DNA of 64,000 bases, taken from NCBI RefSeq assembly GCF_002160985.1, contig NZ_NFLQ01000016.1:17034-81033 (forward strand), read 5' to 3'. Made by a program: the position numbers and the translations under genes. Below, one piece after another: positions 42,076 through 51,176 of the stretch (the stretch's first letter is position 1; every line of letters starts with the position of its first letter). Source of the DNA: Lachnoclostridium sp. An118 (GTDB lineage: Bacteria > Bacillota > Clostridia > Lachnospirales > Lachnospiraceae). Below the pieces are notes generated by a model. It did no database searches, was not told the DNA's origin, and worked only from the letters and a program-made list of their open reading frames with translations.

Positions 42076-44118
42076 ATGAACATACATGCACTATTTTGCG
42101 ACGGAACAGGAAATTACGTTTTCCCGCCAGAGCCACTGCCGGGGCAGCAGGTCACACTGCAGTTCCGCACCGGAGCAGACGATGCGGACAGTGTCTGCCT
42201 GCTGACAGGCGGCAGAGAGTACGAGATGGAGAAGCGGAGCACCTCCGGAGTCTTTGACTACTATGCGGTGTCGCTGGAGCTGGGGGAGGAGAACCTGCGC
42301 TACAGCTTCCGGGTGTGGTCCGGGGAGGAGACCTGGTATTACAATCAGTTCGGCGTCACGAGGGAGCGCATCGAGGAGTATGAGTTCCAGATCGCTCCGG
42401 GCTTCCACACCCCTGACTGGGCCAAGGGCGCGGTCATGTACCAGATCTTTGTGGACCGGTTTTGCAACGGGGACCCCTCCAACGATGTGGAGGACGGAGA
42501 GTACGTCTACATCGGGGAGCCTGTGGAGCGGGTGAAGGACTGGGACGAATATCCGGCGGCCATGGACGTGCGGCGCTTCTACGGAGGAGACCTGCAGGGG
42601 GTCATGGAGAAGCTGGACTATCTCCAGGAGCTGGGAGTGGAGGTCATCTATTTTAACCCCCTGTTTGTCTCACCGTCCAACCACAAGTACGATATCCAGG
42701 ACTACGACTACATTGACCCGCATTTTGGTGTCATCGTGGAGGACGGCGGAGAGCCTCTCCCGGTGGGCGTGAAGGAAAATGTATATGCGACGAAATATCA
42801 GAAGAGGGTGACGGACAGGAAAAACCTGGAGGCCAGTAACCAGCTTTTTATCAAGCTTGTGGAAGAGCTTCACAGGAGGGGAATGAAAGTCATCCTCGAC
42901 GGCGTTTTTAACCATTGTGGTTCTTTTAACAAATGGATGGACCGGGAACGGATCTACGAGGGCCAGGAGGGGTATGAAAAGGGAGCTTATGTCTCCGCGG
43001 ACAGCCCCTACCGGGATTTCTTTGAATTTTTCGAGAGCGGGGACGCGAGCTGGCCCTACAACGGAAGTTACGACGGCTGGTGGGGGCACGACACCCTGCC
43101 CAAGCTGAACTACGAGGGCTCGAAGGAGCTGGAGGACTATATACTGGAAATCGGCCGCAAGTGGGTATCCCCGCCCTACAATGTGGACGGCTGGAGGCTG
43201 GATGTGGCGGCTGACCTGGGACACAGCATAGAGTACAACCATGAGTTCTGGAAGAAGTTCCGCCGGGAGGTCAAGAAGGCCAAGCCGGATGCGCTGATCC
43301 TGGCGGAGCACTACGGAGACCCCAGGGAGTGGATATCCGGCGATGAGTGGGATTCGGTCATGAACTATGACGCTTTCATGGAACCGGTCACCTGGTTCCT
43401 GACCGGGATGGAGAAGCACAGTGACGAGGACAGGGAGGAGCTCCACGGCAACGGGGACAGCTTCATACGGTCCATTTTCCATCAGATGTCCCATATGCTC
43501 ACCCCCTCCCAGCAGGTGGCCATGAATGAGCTGTCCAACCATGACCACTCCCGGTTTCTCACCAGGACCAACCACATGGTGGGCCGGATCGACAGCCTGG
43601 GGCCGGAGAAGGCGGAGGAGTACATCAGCCTGCCGGTGATGCGGGAGGCGGTGGCCATCCAGATGACCTGGGTGGGAGCGCCCACCATCTACTATGGCGA
43701 CGAGGCGGGGCTGTGCGGGTTTACAGATCCGGACAGCAGAAGGACCTACCCCTGGGGCAGGGAGAACAAAGAGCTGATCGATTACCACAGGGAGCTGATA
43801 CGCATACACAAGAACTACGAGGTGTTCCGGACCGGGTCTCTCCAGTGGCTTGTGAAGCAGGACAATGTGCTGGCCTACGGCCGGTTTAACGATACAGACC
43901 AGTTTGTCATCATCGTCAACCACAGCAGTGAGCTGAAGGAGGTGCGGGTGCCTGTCTGGGTGCTCGGCGTGCCCATGAAGAGCAGCATGAGGAGGCTGAT
44001 CTACTCCTACGAGGAGGGCTACACCATGGAGTTCTATGAGATTGACGTGATCGACGGAGAGATCGTGGTGAATATGGGAAGCCATTCTGTGCTGATCGCG
44101 AAGAATAAGGAATTTTGA
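42076..44118 (+). CDS. GH13 neopullulanase/cyclomaltodextrinase-like alpha-glucosidase
   Basis: 680 residues, no signal peptide, hence cytoplasmic. An N-terminal beta-sandwich (about 1-120) precedes the (beta/alpha)8 barrel: VIYFNPLF, DGVFNHCG, DGWRLDVA with the catalytic nucleophile Asp, ILAEHYG with the acid Glu, and LSNHDHSR with the third Asp. A C-terminal beta domain ends the protein. This layout fits enzymes that hydrolyse cyclodextrins, pullulan or maltodextrins; exact substrate is open. 17 bp after ftsH; a terminator follows. Confidence 0.85.
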   Translation: MNIHALFCDGTGNYVFPPEPLPGQQVTLQFRTGADDADSVCLLTGGREYEMEKRSTSGVFDYYAVSLELGEENLRYSFRVWSGEETWYYNQFGVTRERIEEYEFQIAPGFHTPDWAKGAVMYQIFVDRFCNGDPSNDVEDGEYVYIGEPVERVKDWDEYPAAMDVRRFYGGDLQGVMEKLDYLQELGVEVIYFNPLFVSPSNHKYDIQDYDYIDPHFGVIVEDGGEPLPVGVKENVYATKYQKRVTDRKNLEASNQLFIKLVEELHRRGMKVILDGVFNHCGSFNKWMDRERIYEGQEGYEKGAYVSADSPYRDFFEFFESGDASWPYNGSYDGWWGHDTLPKLNYEGSKELEDYILEIGRKWVSPPYNVDGWRLDVAADLGHSIEYNHEFWKKFRREVKKAKPDALILAEHYGDPREWISGDEWDSVMNYDAFMEPVTWFLTGMEKHSDEDREELHGNGDSFIRSIFHQMSHMLTPSQQVAMNELSNHDHSRFLTRTNHMVGRIDSLGPEKAEEYISLPVMREAVAIQMTWVGAPTIYYGDEAGLCGFTDPDSRRTYPWGRENKELIDYHRELIRIHKNYEVFRTGSLQWLVKQDNVLAYGRFNDTDQFVIIVNHSSELKEVRVPVWVLGVPMKSSMRRLIYSYEEGYTMEFYEIDVIDGEIVVNMGSHSVLIAKNKEF

Positions 44119-44147
44119 TAAAAGAGAAGGCCGGTAAGGCCGAAAAG

Positions 44148-44190
44148 AAAGCCGGATGTTCCGTTTAGGTTTTGTGGAGCATCCGGCTTT
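44148..44190 (+). terminator. Terminator after the GH13 gene
   Basis: 11-bp stem aaagccggatg (44148-44158) / 44180-44190 followed by ttttgg. The rest of 44191-44366 shows no convincing gene. Confidence 0.7.
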
Positions 44191-44366
44191 TGGTATATGC
44201 CTTCGGATATTTGTTTTTTGGTGATTGCATTTGCCATCTACTGCGGGACCATCTGGATATTCAGGTCCGCGTTTCCTGTGATGCCCTGCTGATCGCGATT
44301 TTAGTAACAATGGTCTCTGGTTTTCAAATCAAAGCAAGAATCATAAAAATGTAAGCAACATGCAAA

Positions 44367-44395
44367 TTGACGGATATCCTCTTTTCGCCTATGCT
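44367..44395 (+). promoter_or_regulatory. Candidate promoter of the GH112 gene
   Basis: -35 TTGACG (44367-44372), 17-bp spacer, -10 TATGCT (44390-44395), about 80 bases before the start. Confidence 0.5.
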
Positions 44396-44475
44396 TGTTT
44401 TAAGTAAAATGTACAAACTATGTGCAGGGAAAAGAAACTTAAAAACAGCATTATGCAAAAAGAAAGGAGAAAAAA

Positions 44476-46638
44476 GTGAAGGAGCAGACAAAAGGAAGAG
44501 TTACCATACCTACAGACGTTGACGTTGTGCCGGAGACACTGGAGCTGGTAGAGCGCTGGGGAGCCGATGCTATCCGTGACTGTGACGGGACGGATTATCC
44601 GGAAGAGCTGAAGAACGTGGACGCGAAGGTTTACTCCACATATTACACAACAAGAAAGGACAATGCGTGGGCCAAGGCCAATCCGGATGAGATCCAGCAG
44701 ATGTATATCATGACACCGTTCTACACAGCGGTGGAGAGCGAGCTTTCCATCCACCTGATGAACCATCTCTACCCGGATATGCTGAAAGTGAACGACCATG
44801 ATGATATCACCAGATGGTGGGAAGTCATCGACCGCACCACAGGGGAAGTCGTGCCGGTGGAAAAATGGAGCTATGACGGGGAGACCGGGGATGTGACCAT
44901 CCATGACGCAGCGGCCTTCCACGACTACACAGTCAGCTTCCTTGCCTACATTATGTGGGATCCGGTCCATATGTACAATGCAGTGACAAACGGCTGGACC
45001 AATTTTGAGAAGCAGATCACTTTTGACGTGCGCCAGCCAAAGACAAAGGCTTACTCCATGGAGCGTCTGCGCAGGTTCATCGCGGAGAACCCTCACGTGG
45101 ATGTGATCCGCTACACCACTTTCTTCCACCAGTTCACATTGATCTTTGATGAGCTGGCCAGAGAGAAATATGTAGACTGGTACGGATATTCCGCATCTGT
45201 GAGCCCCTATATCCTGGAGCAGTTTGAGAAGGAAGTGGGCTACAAGTTCCGTCCCGAGTACATCATCGACCAGGGCTACATGAACAACACCTACCGCATC
45301 CCCTCCAGGGAATTCCGGGATTTCCAGGATTTCCAGAGAAGAGAAGTGACAAAGCTGGCAAAAGAGATGGTGGACATCACCCACGAGTGCGGCAAGGAAG
45401 CCATGATGTTCCTGGGCGACCACTGGATCGGCATGGAGCCTTTCATGGACGAGTTCAAGAATGTTGGGATTGACGCAGTTGTAGGAAGCGTTGGAAACGG
45501 ATCTACCCTGCGCCTGATCAGTGACATCAAGGGCGTGAAGTACACAGAGGGACGTCTTCTTCCCTATTTCTTCCCGGATACATTCCACGAGGGAGGAGAC
45601 CCGGTGAAGGAGGCGAAGATCAACTGGGTGACAGCAAGACGTGCCATCCTGAGAAGCCCTATCGACCGGATCGGCTACGGCGGATACCTGAAGCTGGCTA
45701 TGCAGTTCCCGGATTTTATCGACTATGTGGAGAGCGTGTGCCAGGAGTTCCGCACACTGTACGACAACATTAAGGGAACCACTCCCTACTGCGTGAAGAA
45801 AGTGGCGGTCCTGAACTGCTGGGGTAAAATGAGAGCATGGGGCAACCACATGGTGCACCACGCCATCTACTATAAGCAGAACTACTCCTACGCAGGCATC
45901 ATCGAGGCCCTCAGTGGAGCGCCGTTCGATGTGAAGTGGATCAGCTTTGACGATATCCGCAGCAACCCGGAGATACTGGATGACATTGACGTGATCCTGA
46001 ACGTGGGCGACGCAGATACAGCCTACACCGGAGGAGAGAACTGGACAGACGAGAAGATCATCACTGCTGTAAAGAAATTTATTTACAACGGCGGCGGTTT
46101 CATCGGTGTCGGCGAGCCGGCAGCGCACCAGCATGAAGGACATTTCTTCCAGCTGGCCACAGTCATGGGCGTGGAGGAAGAGAATGGCTTTACTCTGAAT
46201 GTGGACAAATATAACTGGGATGAGCACGAGCATTTCATCACAGAGGACTGCAAAGGCGACATCGATTTCGGTGAAGGAAAGAAAAATATTTACGCTTACG
46301 AGGGAACTACGATCCTGAAGCAGAATGACAAAGAAGTACAGCTGGCTGTCAATGACTTTGGCAAGGGACGCAGCGTCTACATCAGCGGACTTCCCTACAG
46401 CTTTGAGAACAGCCGTCTCCTGTACCGCTCCATCCTGTGGGCATCCCACGATGAGGGCGAGCTGCACAAATGGTTCAGCACCAACTACAATGTGGAAGTG
46501 CATGCCTATGTGAAGAACGGAAAGTACTGCGTTGTAAACAATACCTACGAGCCCCAGAGCACGACTGTGTACAAGGGAGACGGCACAAGTTTTGACCTTG
46601 ACCTGGAGGCAAACGGTATCTACTGGTACGAGATTTAA
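44476..46638 (+). CDS. lnpA: 1,3-beta-galactosyl-N-acetylhexosamine phosphorylase (GH112)
   Basis: 720 residues, GTG start with aaaggag upstream, no signal peptide. It cleaves galacto-N-biose (mucin core 1) or lacto-N-biose (milk glycans) with phosphate to alpha-Gal-1-P and GalNAc/GlcNAc in the cytoplasm. The long N-terminal barrel has RDCDGTDYP and MMFLGDHWIGMEPF, where the Asp near 315 corresponds to the family's general acid. A middle Rossmann-like domain (NGGGFIGVGEPA) and a C-terminal beta domain follow. It heads the glycan locus and is 38 bp before the sulfatase-maturase gene. Confidence 0.93.
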   Translation: MKEQTKGRVTIPTDVDVVPETLELVERWGADAIRDCDGTDYPEELKNVDAKVYSTYYTTRKDNAWAKANPDEIQQMYIMTPFYTAVESELSIHLMNHLYPDMLKVNDHDDITRWWEVIDRTTGEVVPVEKWSYDGETGDVTIHDAAAFHDYTVSFLAYIMWDPVHMYNAVTNGWTNFEKQITFDVRQPKTKAYSMERLRRFIAENPHVDVIRYTTFFHQFTLIFDELAREKYVDWYGYSASVSPYILEQFEKEVGYKFRPEYIIDQGYMNNTYRIPSREFRDFQDFQRREVTKLAKEMVDITHECGKEAMMFLGDHWIGMEPFMDEFKNVGIDAVVGSVGNGSTLRLISDIKGVKYTEGRLLPYFFPDTFHEGGDPVKEAKINWVTARRAILRSPIDRIGYGGYLKLAMQFPDFIDYVESVCQEFRTLYDNIKGTTPYCVKKVAVLNCWGKMRAWGNHMVHHAIYYKQNYSYAGIIEALSGAPFDVKWISFDDIRSNPEILDDIDVILNVGDADTAYTGGENWTDEKIITAVKKFIYNGGGFIGVGEPAAHQHEGHFFQLATVMGVEEENGFTLNVDKYNWDEHEHFITEDCKGDIDFGEGKKNIYAYEGTTILKQNDKEVQLAVNDFGKGRSVYISGLPYSFENSRLLYRSILWASHDEGELHKWFSTNYNVEVHAYVKNGKYCVVNNTYEPQSTTVYKGDGTSFDLDLEANGIYWYEI

Positions 46639-46676
46639 AAAGAAAAAGATGAAAAAGATATAAAGGAGAAACAAAG

Positions 46677-47804
46677 ATGAGAGAGCTTCAGCTTCTCATC
46701 AAGCCAGTCTCCTCTGCCTGTGACCTGGACTGCACTTACTGCTTTTACAAGGATGAGGCAGCAAACCGCGCTGTGGGCGATCATGGGAAAATGAGCCGGG
46801 AGACCATGCGCGCGGTTGTGGACAAGGCACTGGCGGCATCGCAGACCTGCGTGTTCGGCTTTCAGGGGGGAGAGCCGACACTCGCAGGTCTGTCCTTTTT
46901 TGAAGACTTTACAGCATATGTGGAGGAGAGAAAAAGGCCGGATCAGGAGGCGGTGTACACCATACAGACAAACGGAAACAGGCTGGATGAGAGATGGTTT
47001 GAGTTTTTGAAAGAAAAAAATTTCCTTGTGGGACTTTCCCTGGACGGTGTCCGGAAGACCCATGACGAGAACAGGAAGGACCGGGCGGGAGAGGGAACCT
47101 TTTCCAGGGTTTTTGCCTGCGCGGAGCGCATGCGTGAACTGGGGATCCCCTTCCATGTGCTCTGCGTGCTGAATGCCCAGACAGCCCCCCGGATCGGAGC
47201 CATCTACCGGTTTTTCATGCGGAAGGGCTTTGACCATCAGCAGTACATCCCCTGCCTGGATCCCCTGGGCACAGTGAGGGGAGAGGCGTCCTTCTCCCTG
47301 ACCCCCGCACTGTACGGGGAGGCTCTGGGGACCCTCTTTGACCTGTGGTGTCAGGACAGGATGGCGGGGCGTCCGGTGTACATCCGGCAGTTTGAAAACT
47401 ATGTGGCCATGCTCCGGGGCGGACAGCCGGAGGCCTGCAGCATGTACGGCAGATGCAGCATGCAGAACGTGGTGGAGAGCGACGGGACCGTCTATCCCTG
47501 TGACTTTTACGCGCTGGACGCGTGGCAGATGGGAAATCTGAAAGATCCGGATACGGACTTTGTGAAACTGCAGAAGATTGCGGCGGAAGAGGCCGGGAGT
47601 AAGAGACATCCTTTTTTCGAGGAGGCGGACAGGCGGGACGACAGATGCCGGGCCTGCAGATGGTATCCTCTGTGCCGGGGCGGCTGCCGCAGGGACTGCT
47701 TCCCGGAAGAGGGCAAGATAAGAAATTATTACTGTGAGACGTACCAGAAGTTCTTTGCGGAATCCATAGGACGGCTGGAGTACATGGCGGGGCATCTTGT
47801 TTAG
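46677..47804 (+). CDS. Anaerobic sulfatase-maturating radical SAM enzyme (anSME)
   Basis: 375 residues. The radical-SAM cluster is CDLDCTYC (C15, C19, C22). The C-terminal SPASM/twitch part holds a Cys series including CSMYGRCSMQ, YPCDFYALD, CRACRWYPLCRGGCRRDC and YYCETYQ, giving two auxiliary Fe-S clusters. It oxidises the active-site Cys/Ser of sulfatases to formylglycine. Two Cys-type sulfatases lie in the same locus. Co-transcribed with the GH112 gene; its end overlaps the AraC gene end by four bases. Confidence 0.93.
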   Translation: MRELQLLIKPVSSACDLDCTYCFYKDEAANRAVGDHGKMSRETMRAVVDKALAASQTCVFGFQGGEPTLAGLSFFEDFTAYVEERKRPDQEAVYTIQTNGNRLDERWFEFLKEKNFLVGLSLDGVRKTHDENRKDRAGEGTFSRVFACAERMRELGIPFHVLCVLNAQTAPRIGAIYRFFMRKGFDHQQYIPCLDPLGTVRGEASFSLTPALYGEALGTLFDLWCQDRMAGRPVYIRQFENYVAMLRGGQPEACSMYGRCSMQNVVESDGTVYPCDFYALDAWQMGNLKDPDTDFVKLQKIAAEEAGSKRHPFFEEADRRDDRCRACRWYPLCRGGCRRDCFPEEGKIRNYYCETYQKFFAESIGRLEYMAGHLV

Positions 47805-48664
47805 ATGCCCCCTGTATTTTCCGCGTCCCCGTCGGTATCGGCCGCGTGGAGCTGACGGTATTTGATGGGCGTCATGCCGTACTTTTTGCGGAATGCCTGG
47901 GTGAAGTAGGACTGGGAAGAAAAGCCTACCGCAGAGGAGATGGAGGAGATGGAGTGGTCCGTATCCTTCAGCAGCGTGCAGGCAGCCTCCATCCGTCTCT
48001 GGTTCAGGTACTGGATGGGGGACTGGCCGGTGTACTTGGCGAAGGAGTGGGCCATGTAGTACTTGTTCATGTGGGTCAGCTCTGTCAGCGTGTCCAGCGT
48101 GATGGGCTCCGAGTAGTTGATGTCCAGATACTCCTTGATGCGGGCGCACTCCTTTGTCATGTAAGTGGAGGTGATGGGCACCGGGATCACATGCTGGTAG
48201 CGGACAATGCGCAGGATCAGGATTTCCAGCAGGTCCTGGCATATCTTGTCAGAGCCGTAGGAGGGATTCCGCACTTCGTAGAGCATCTGGGCGAACAGGT
48301 CCGAGATCAGCGATTTGTTGCTGAAGTTGCAGAAGACCTGCACGCAGGTCTCCTCGTCTGCCGGCTGGAAGGAGATCCCCTCCACGCCGATGACATAATA
48401 CTCCAGAGGCGTGTTTTTGATGGACTGCTCCGTGTGCTCCATGTAGGGCGGGATGATGACAAGGTCCCCTGTCCTTATATGGTACTTTTCATCCCGGAAA
48501 AGGAAGTTCCCCTCTCCGTTTACGACAAAAAACAATTCTGTAAAATGGTGCGTGTGGAAAACACTCTTCCAGTCCTTCTCGTCCTTGGAGAGCGAAACGG
48601 ACAGGAGCCGGGCGTTCAGCTTTTCCAGGTTGGTCGTCTTGACGGCGTATTGTCTGTGGCTCAT
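47801..48664 (-). CDS. AraC-family transcriptional regulator
   Basis: 287 residues. The N-terminal cupin sensor (FRDEKYHIRTGDLVIIPPYMEHTEQ) binds a small effector, probably a sugar. Two C-terminal helix-turn-helix motifs follow (TLTELTHMNKYYMAHSFAKYTG and SISSAVGFSSQSYFTQAFRKKYGMTPIKYR). ggggagg precedes the ATG. It is 16 bp downstream of a sulfatase gene on the same strand and is the only regulator in the glycan locus, so it likely controls it. Confidence 0.9.
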   Translation of the reverse strand: MSHRQYAVKTTNLEKLNARLLSVSLSKDEKDWKSVFHTHHFTELFFVVNGEGNFLFRDEKYHIRTGDLVIIPPYMEHTEQSIKNTPLEYYVIGVEGISFQPADEETCVQVFCNFSNKSLISDLFAQMLYEVRNPSYGSDKICQDLLEILILRIVRYQHVIPVPITSTYMTKECARIKEYLDINYSEPITLDTLTELTHMNKYYMAHSFAKYTGQSPIQYLNQRRMEAACTLLKDTDHSISSISSAVGFSSQSYFTQAFRKKYGMTPIKYRQLHAADTDGDAENTGGI

Positions 48665-48680
48665 AGAACCTCCCCTGTGA

Positions 48681-50141
48681 TCAGATGTTTTTGATGTGCT
48701 CCATAGTTTCCGGGTACGGGCGCCCGGGGATCAGGACGCTGCCGTCCGTAAATCCTTCAGGGCGGTCTTTCAGAGACTCGATAAGGCAGGAGCGGAGAAA
48801 GGATATCCTTTCTTTGGATGCACTGTCATTTACCAGGTCGGTCAGCTCATGAGGGTCCTCACTCAGGTTGAAGTACTGCTCCTGGCCAGTGGAAGAGTAC
48901 CAGACATACTTGTCGGTCTCCGTGACGATCCAGTGGTTTGAGAAATCCCCGTAGGCGTGCTCGCCGTGCAGCCACGGGCGGACAGTCTCTGACGGGTCTG
49001 CGGTCAGCGGCAGGAGGTCTGCCCCGTCTACGCTCCCGGGAATGTCAGCCCCGGCGGCTGAAAGCAGTGTGGGCATCACATCACGGAGCTCCACGACCGC
49101 ATGGCAGGTGGACCCGGCCTTCAGCGCCAGCCCGGTCTCCTTCCCGGCACAGATGAAGAAGGGAACGCGGCAGCTCCCCTCATAGGGCCGGGATTTGCGG
49201 AACATGTGGTGGTCACAGAGCTCTTCTCCGTGGTCGGATGTGAAGAGGATGACCGTGTTGTCGTAGACCTCGTGCTCCGCGAGAGCCATGATGAGCCTCC
49301 CGATCTGGTGGTCCAGGTGGGTGATGCAGGCATAGTAGCCGATCTGGGCCTGCCGGATCAGCTCCGCGTCGGCCGGGCCGGTCCTTGAGTCGAAGATACG
49401 TCCGTCCCGGCGGAGATACTCGTCGCTCTCCCAGGTGCCCACAAAGGGCGGGCGAAGCTCCTTGTCCCTGTACAGGTCAAAATAGCACTGGGGGGCGTCA
49501 AAGGGCGGATGGGGGCGCAGGTAGGAGGCCATCAGGAAGAAGGGCTGGTCCGGGTCTCTCCTGCGGAGAAAATCCAGGCACCGGTCCGTCACCCAGTTGG
49601 TGGGATGGTACTTTTCCTCGTGGGTCCAGGGACGGGCCACCCAGCTGTTGCAGTCAATGCCTGTGTCCGTCACATCGGCATCGGCGCCCAGCTCCTTTTT
49701 CAGCCAGTAGAAATAGTCGTCGGCCACCAGCTGCGACTCCCGGTAGGGCACGTTCCCGTACCTGGCCGCATGGAGGTAGCCGTCGTGAAGATCCACGTTG
49801 TTGAAGCCCAGATAGTTGCGCAGGGGATGGACATGCATCTTGCCCACGCACTGGGTGTAGTAGCCGGCCCTTGTGAGCTCTCTTGCCAGGGTGTGCTCGT
49901 ACCGCCAGGGGATACTGTCCTCGTAGCCCACGCGGCCGTGGTGGCTCTGCTCCATGCCGGTGTGGAGGGCGGCGCGGGCGGCGATGCAGCTGGGGCAGGC
50001 GCTGTAGGCCCGGTCAAAGGCAACGCCCCGGGAGGCCAGGGTGTCCAGGTAGGGTGTCTTTACATCCGGGTGGCCCGCATAGCCCAGAGCATCGCCCCGG
50101 AGCTGGTCTGTCATAAGTAAAATGATATTTGGCTGTTTCAT
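48681..50141 (-). CDS. Type I sulfatase, Cys-type, cytoplasmic
   Basis: 486 residues from the ATG at 50141. The formylglycine site is C52 in SCIAARAALHTG (C-x-A-x-R), with metal-ligand D12 in LMTDQLRG and later FTSDHGEELCDHHMF. The Cys form needs the anSME encoded next door. The protein begins directly with the sulfatase fold, so there is no signal peptide. Likely substrates are sulfated sugars from mucin or glycosaminoglycans; the position of the sulfate cannot be read from sequence. Confidence 0.92.
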   Translation of the reverse strand: MKQPNIILLMTDQLRGDALGYAGHPDVKTPYLDTLASRGVAFDRAYSACPSCIAARAALHTGMEQSHHGRVGYEDSIPWRYEHTLARELTRAGYYTQCVGKMHVHPLRNYLGFNNVDLHDGYLHAARYGNVPYRESQLVADDYFYWLKKELGADADVTDTGIDCNSWVARPWTHEEKYHPTNWVTDRCLDFLRRRDPDQPFFLMASYLRPHPPFDAPQCYFDLYRDKELRPPFVGTWESDEYLRRDGRIFDSRTGPADAELIRQAQIGYYACITHLDHQIGRLIMALAEHEVYDNTVILFTSDHGEELCDHHMFRKSRPYEGSCRVPFFICAGKETGLALKAGSTCHAVVELRDVMPTLLSAAGADIPGSVDGADLLPLTADPSETVRPWLHGEHAYGDFSNHWIVTETDKYVWYSSTGQEQYFNLSEDPHELTDLVNDSASKERISFLRSCLIESLKDRPEGFTDGSVLIPGRPYPETMEHIKNI

Positions 50142-50164
50142 AGTCTCTCCTTTATCTCTTGCAT

Positions 50165-50214
50165 ACATTGCTTGTGGGAAATTATCTCTACAATAATACA
50201 TTCCTGTGGGAAAA
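50165..50214. promoter_or_regulatory. Direct repeats between the sulfatase and exporter genes, candidate AraC operator
   Basis: acattgcttgtgggaaa (50165-50181) and acattcctgtgggaaaa (50198-50214) recur with a 33-bp period, about three helical turns, in the divergent promoter region. This fits AraC-type binding to paired direct sites. On the other side TATAAT at 50274-50279 is a candidate -10 for the exporter gene. Confidence 0.45.
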
Positions 50215-50347
50215 GCAAGCGGGCAGAGGAAAGGAGAAAGAGATTTTGTGTGGATGAAAAGGAAAAAACAGAGTATAATGTAGGAACAATGCGCGGCAGA
50301 CGCCGCTTTTTGAGGAAATCACCGAGAGTACAGAAGGGAGAAGAACA

Positions 50348-51145
50348 ATGGGTATGGTTTTCATATTTTTTGCGGTCAGCATCCTGTCCTGCACGGCGGG
50401 ATCTGTCTGCGGGATCGGAGGGGGCGTTATCATCAAGCCTGTGCTGGACGCCACGGGTGTCATGGGGGTGAGCAGCATCAGCTTTCTTTCGGGGTGCACG
50501 GTGCTTGCCATGTCAGTCGTGTCAGTCTGGAAGAATCTGCGGGCGGGGACGGCTAAGATGGATATACGCATCGCGACAGCTCTTGCCGTGGGAGCCGCAG
50601 CCGGGGGCGTGGCGGGGAAATCCATGTTCCAGGGACTGAAAAACGCGGTGGGGGATGAAAATCTCGTGGGCATGACCCAGGCTGTCGTCCTCATTGCGAT
50701 CACGCTGGGGACGCTGGTCTACACGATCTGCAAGGAGAAGATCCGCACAAAGCACTGCCGGCAGCTCTGGCTCTGCGTGGCCATAGGGCTCATCCTGGGT
50801 ATCATGTCCAGCTTCCTGGGCATCGGTGGAGGCCCCATCAACCTGGTGGTGCTGGCCTACTTCTTCTCCATGTCAACAAAGGAGGCGGCCCTGTCTTCCC
50901 TCTACATCATCCTGTTCTCCCAGATCACCAGTTTTGTGCAGACCTGTGTGACCGGGACGGTCCCTGACGTGGAGCTGTCCTACCTCGCCTTTATGATAGT
51001 GGGAGGTGTCCTGGGAGGGACTATCGGGAGCAGGATCAACAAGAAGATCAGCGAGAAGGGTGTGGACAGGCTTTTTATCTTTCTTATGGCTGTCATCGTG
51101 GTCATCAATATCTATAATGCAATAAAATTCGGAGTGGCTGCCTAG
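50348..51145 (+). CDS. TauE/SafE-family anion exporter
   Basis: 265 residues, about seven to eight membrane helices in two homologous halves. Each half has the Gly-rich family motif: CGIGGGVIIKPVL near 21 and FLGIGGGPINLVVLAYFF near 157. TauE/SafE proteins export sulfite, sulfate-like or organosulfur anions. Position among intracellular sulfatases suggests it removes the sulfate they release; this is inference. Divergent from the first sulfatase gene. Confidence 0.88.
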   Translation: MGMVFIFFAVSILSCTAGSVCGIGGGVIIKPVLDATGVMGVSSISFLSGCTVLAMSVVSVWKNLRAGTAKMDIRIATALAVGAAAGGVAGKSMFQGLKNAVGDENLVGMTQAVVLIAITLGTLVYTICKEKIRTKHCRQLWLCVAIGLILGIMSSFLGIGGGPINLVVLAYFFSMSTKEAALSSLYIILFSQITSFVQTCVTGTVPDVELSYLAFMIVGGVLGGTIGSRINKKISEKGVDRLFIFLMAVIVVINIYNAIKFGVAA

Positions 51146-51162
51146 AGGGCAGCCACTCCGAA
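51128..51162. terminator. Bidirectional terminator with the exporter's stop codon in its loop
   Basis: 15-bp perfect stem 51128-51142 / 51148-51162. The five-base loop contains the TAG stop (51143-51145). It separates two convergent genes. Confidence 0.8.
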
Positions 51163-51176
51163 TGTAAAGGCTGTGA

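Noticed and set aside
42076..44118. GH13 enzyme as part of the sulfated-glycan locus
   Set aside because: It is separated by a terminator and a new promoter and follows ftsH closely; its alpha-glucan specificity fits the glycogen/maltodextrin metabolism instead.
44172..44354. 60-residue frame in the gap before the GH112 gene
   Set aside because: It starts inside the GH13 terminator stem, lacks a ribosome binding site and has no recognisable family.
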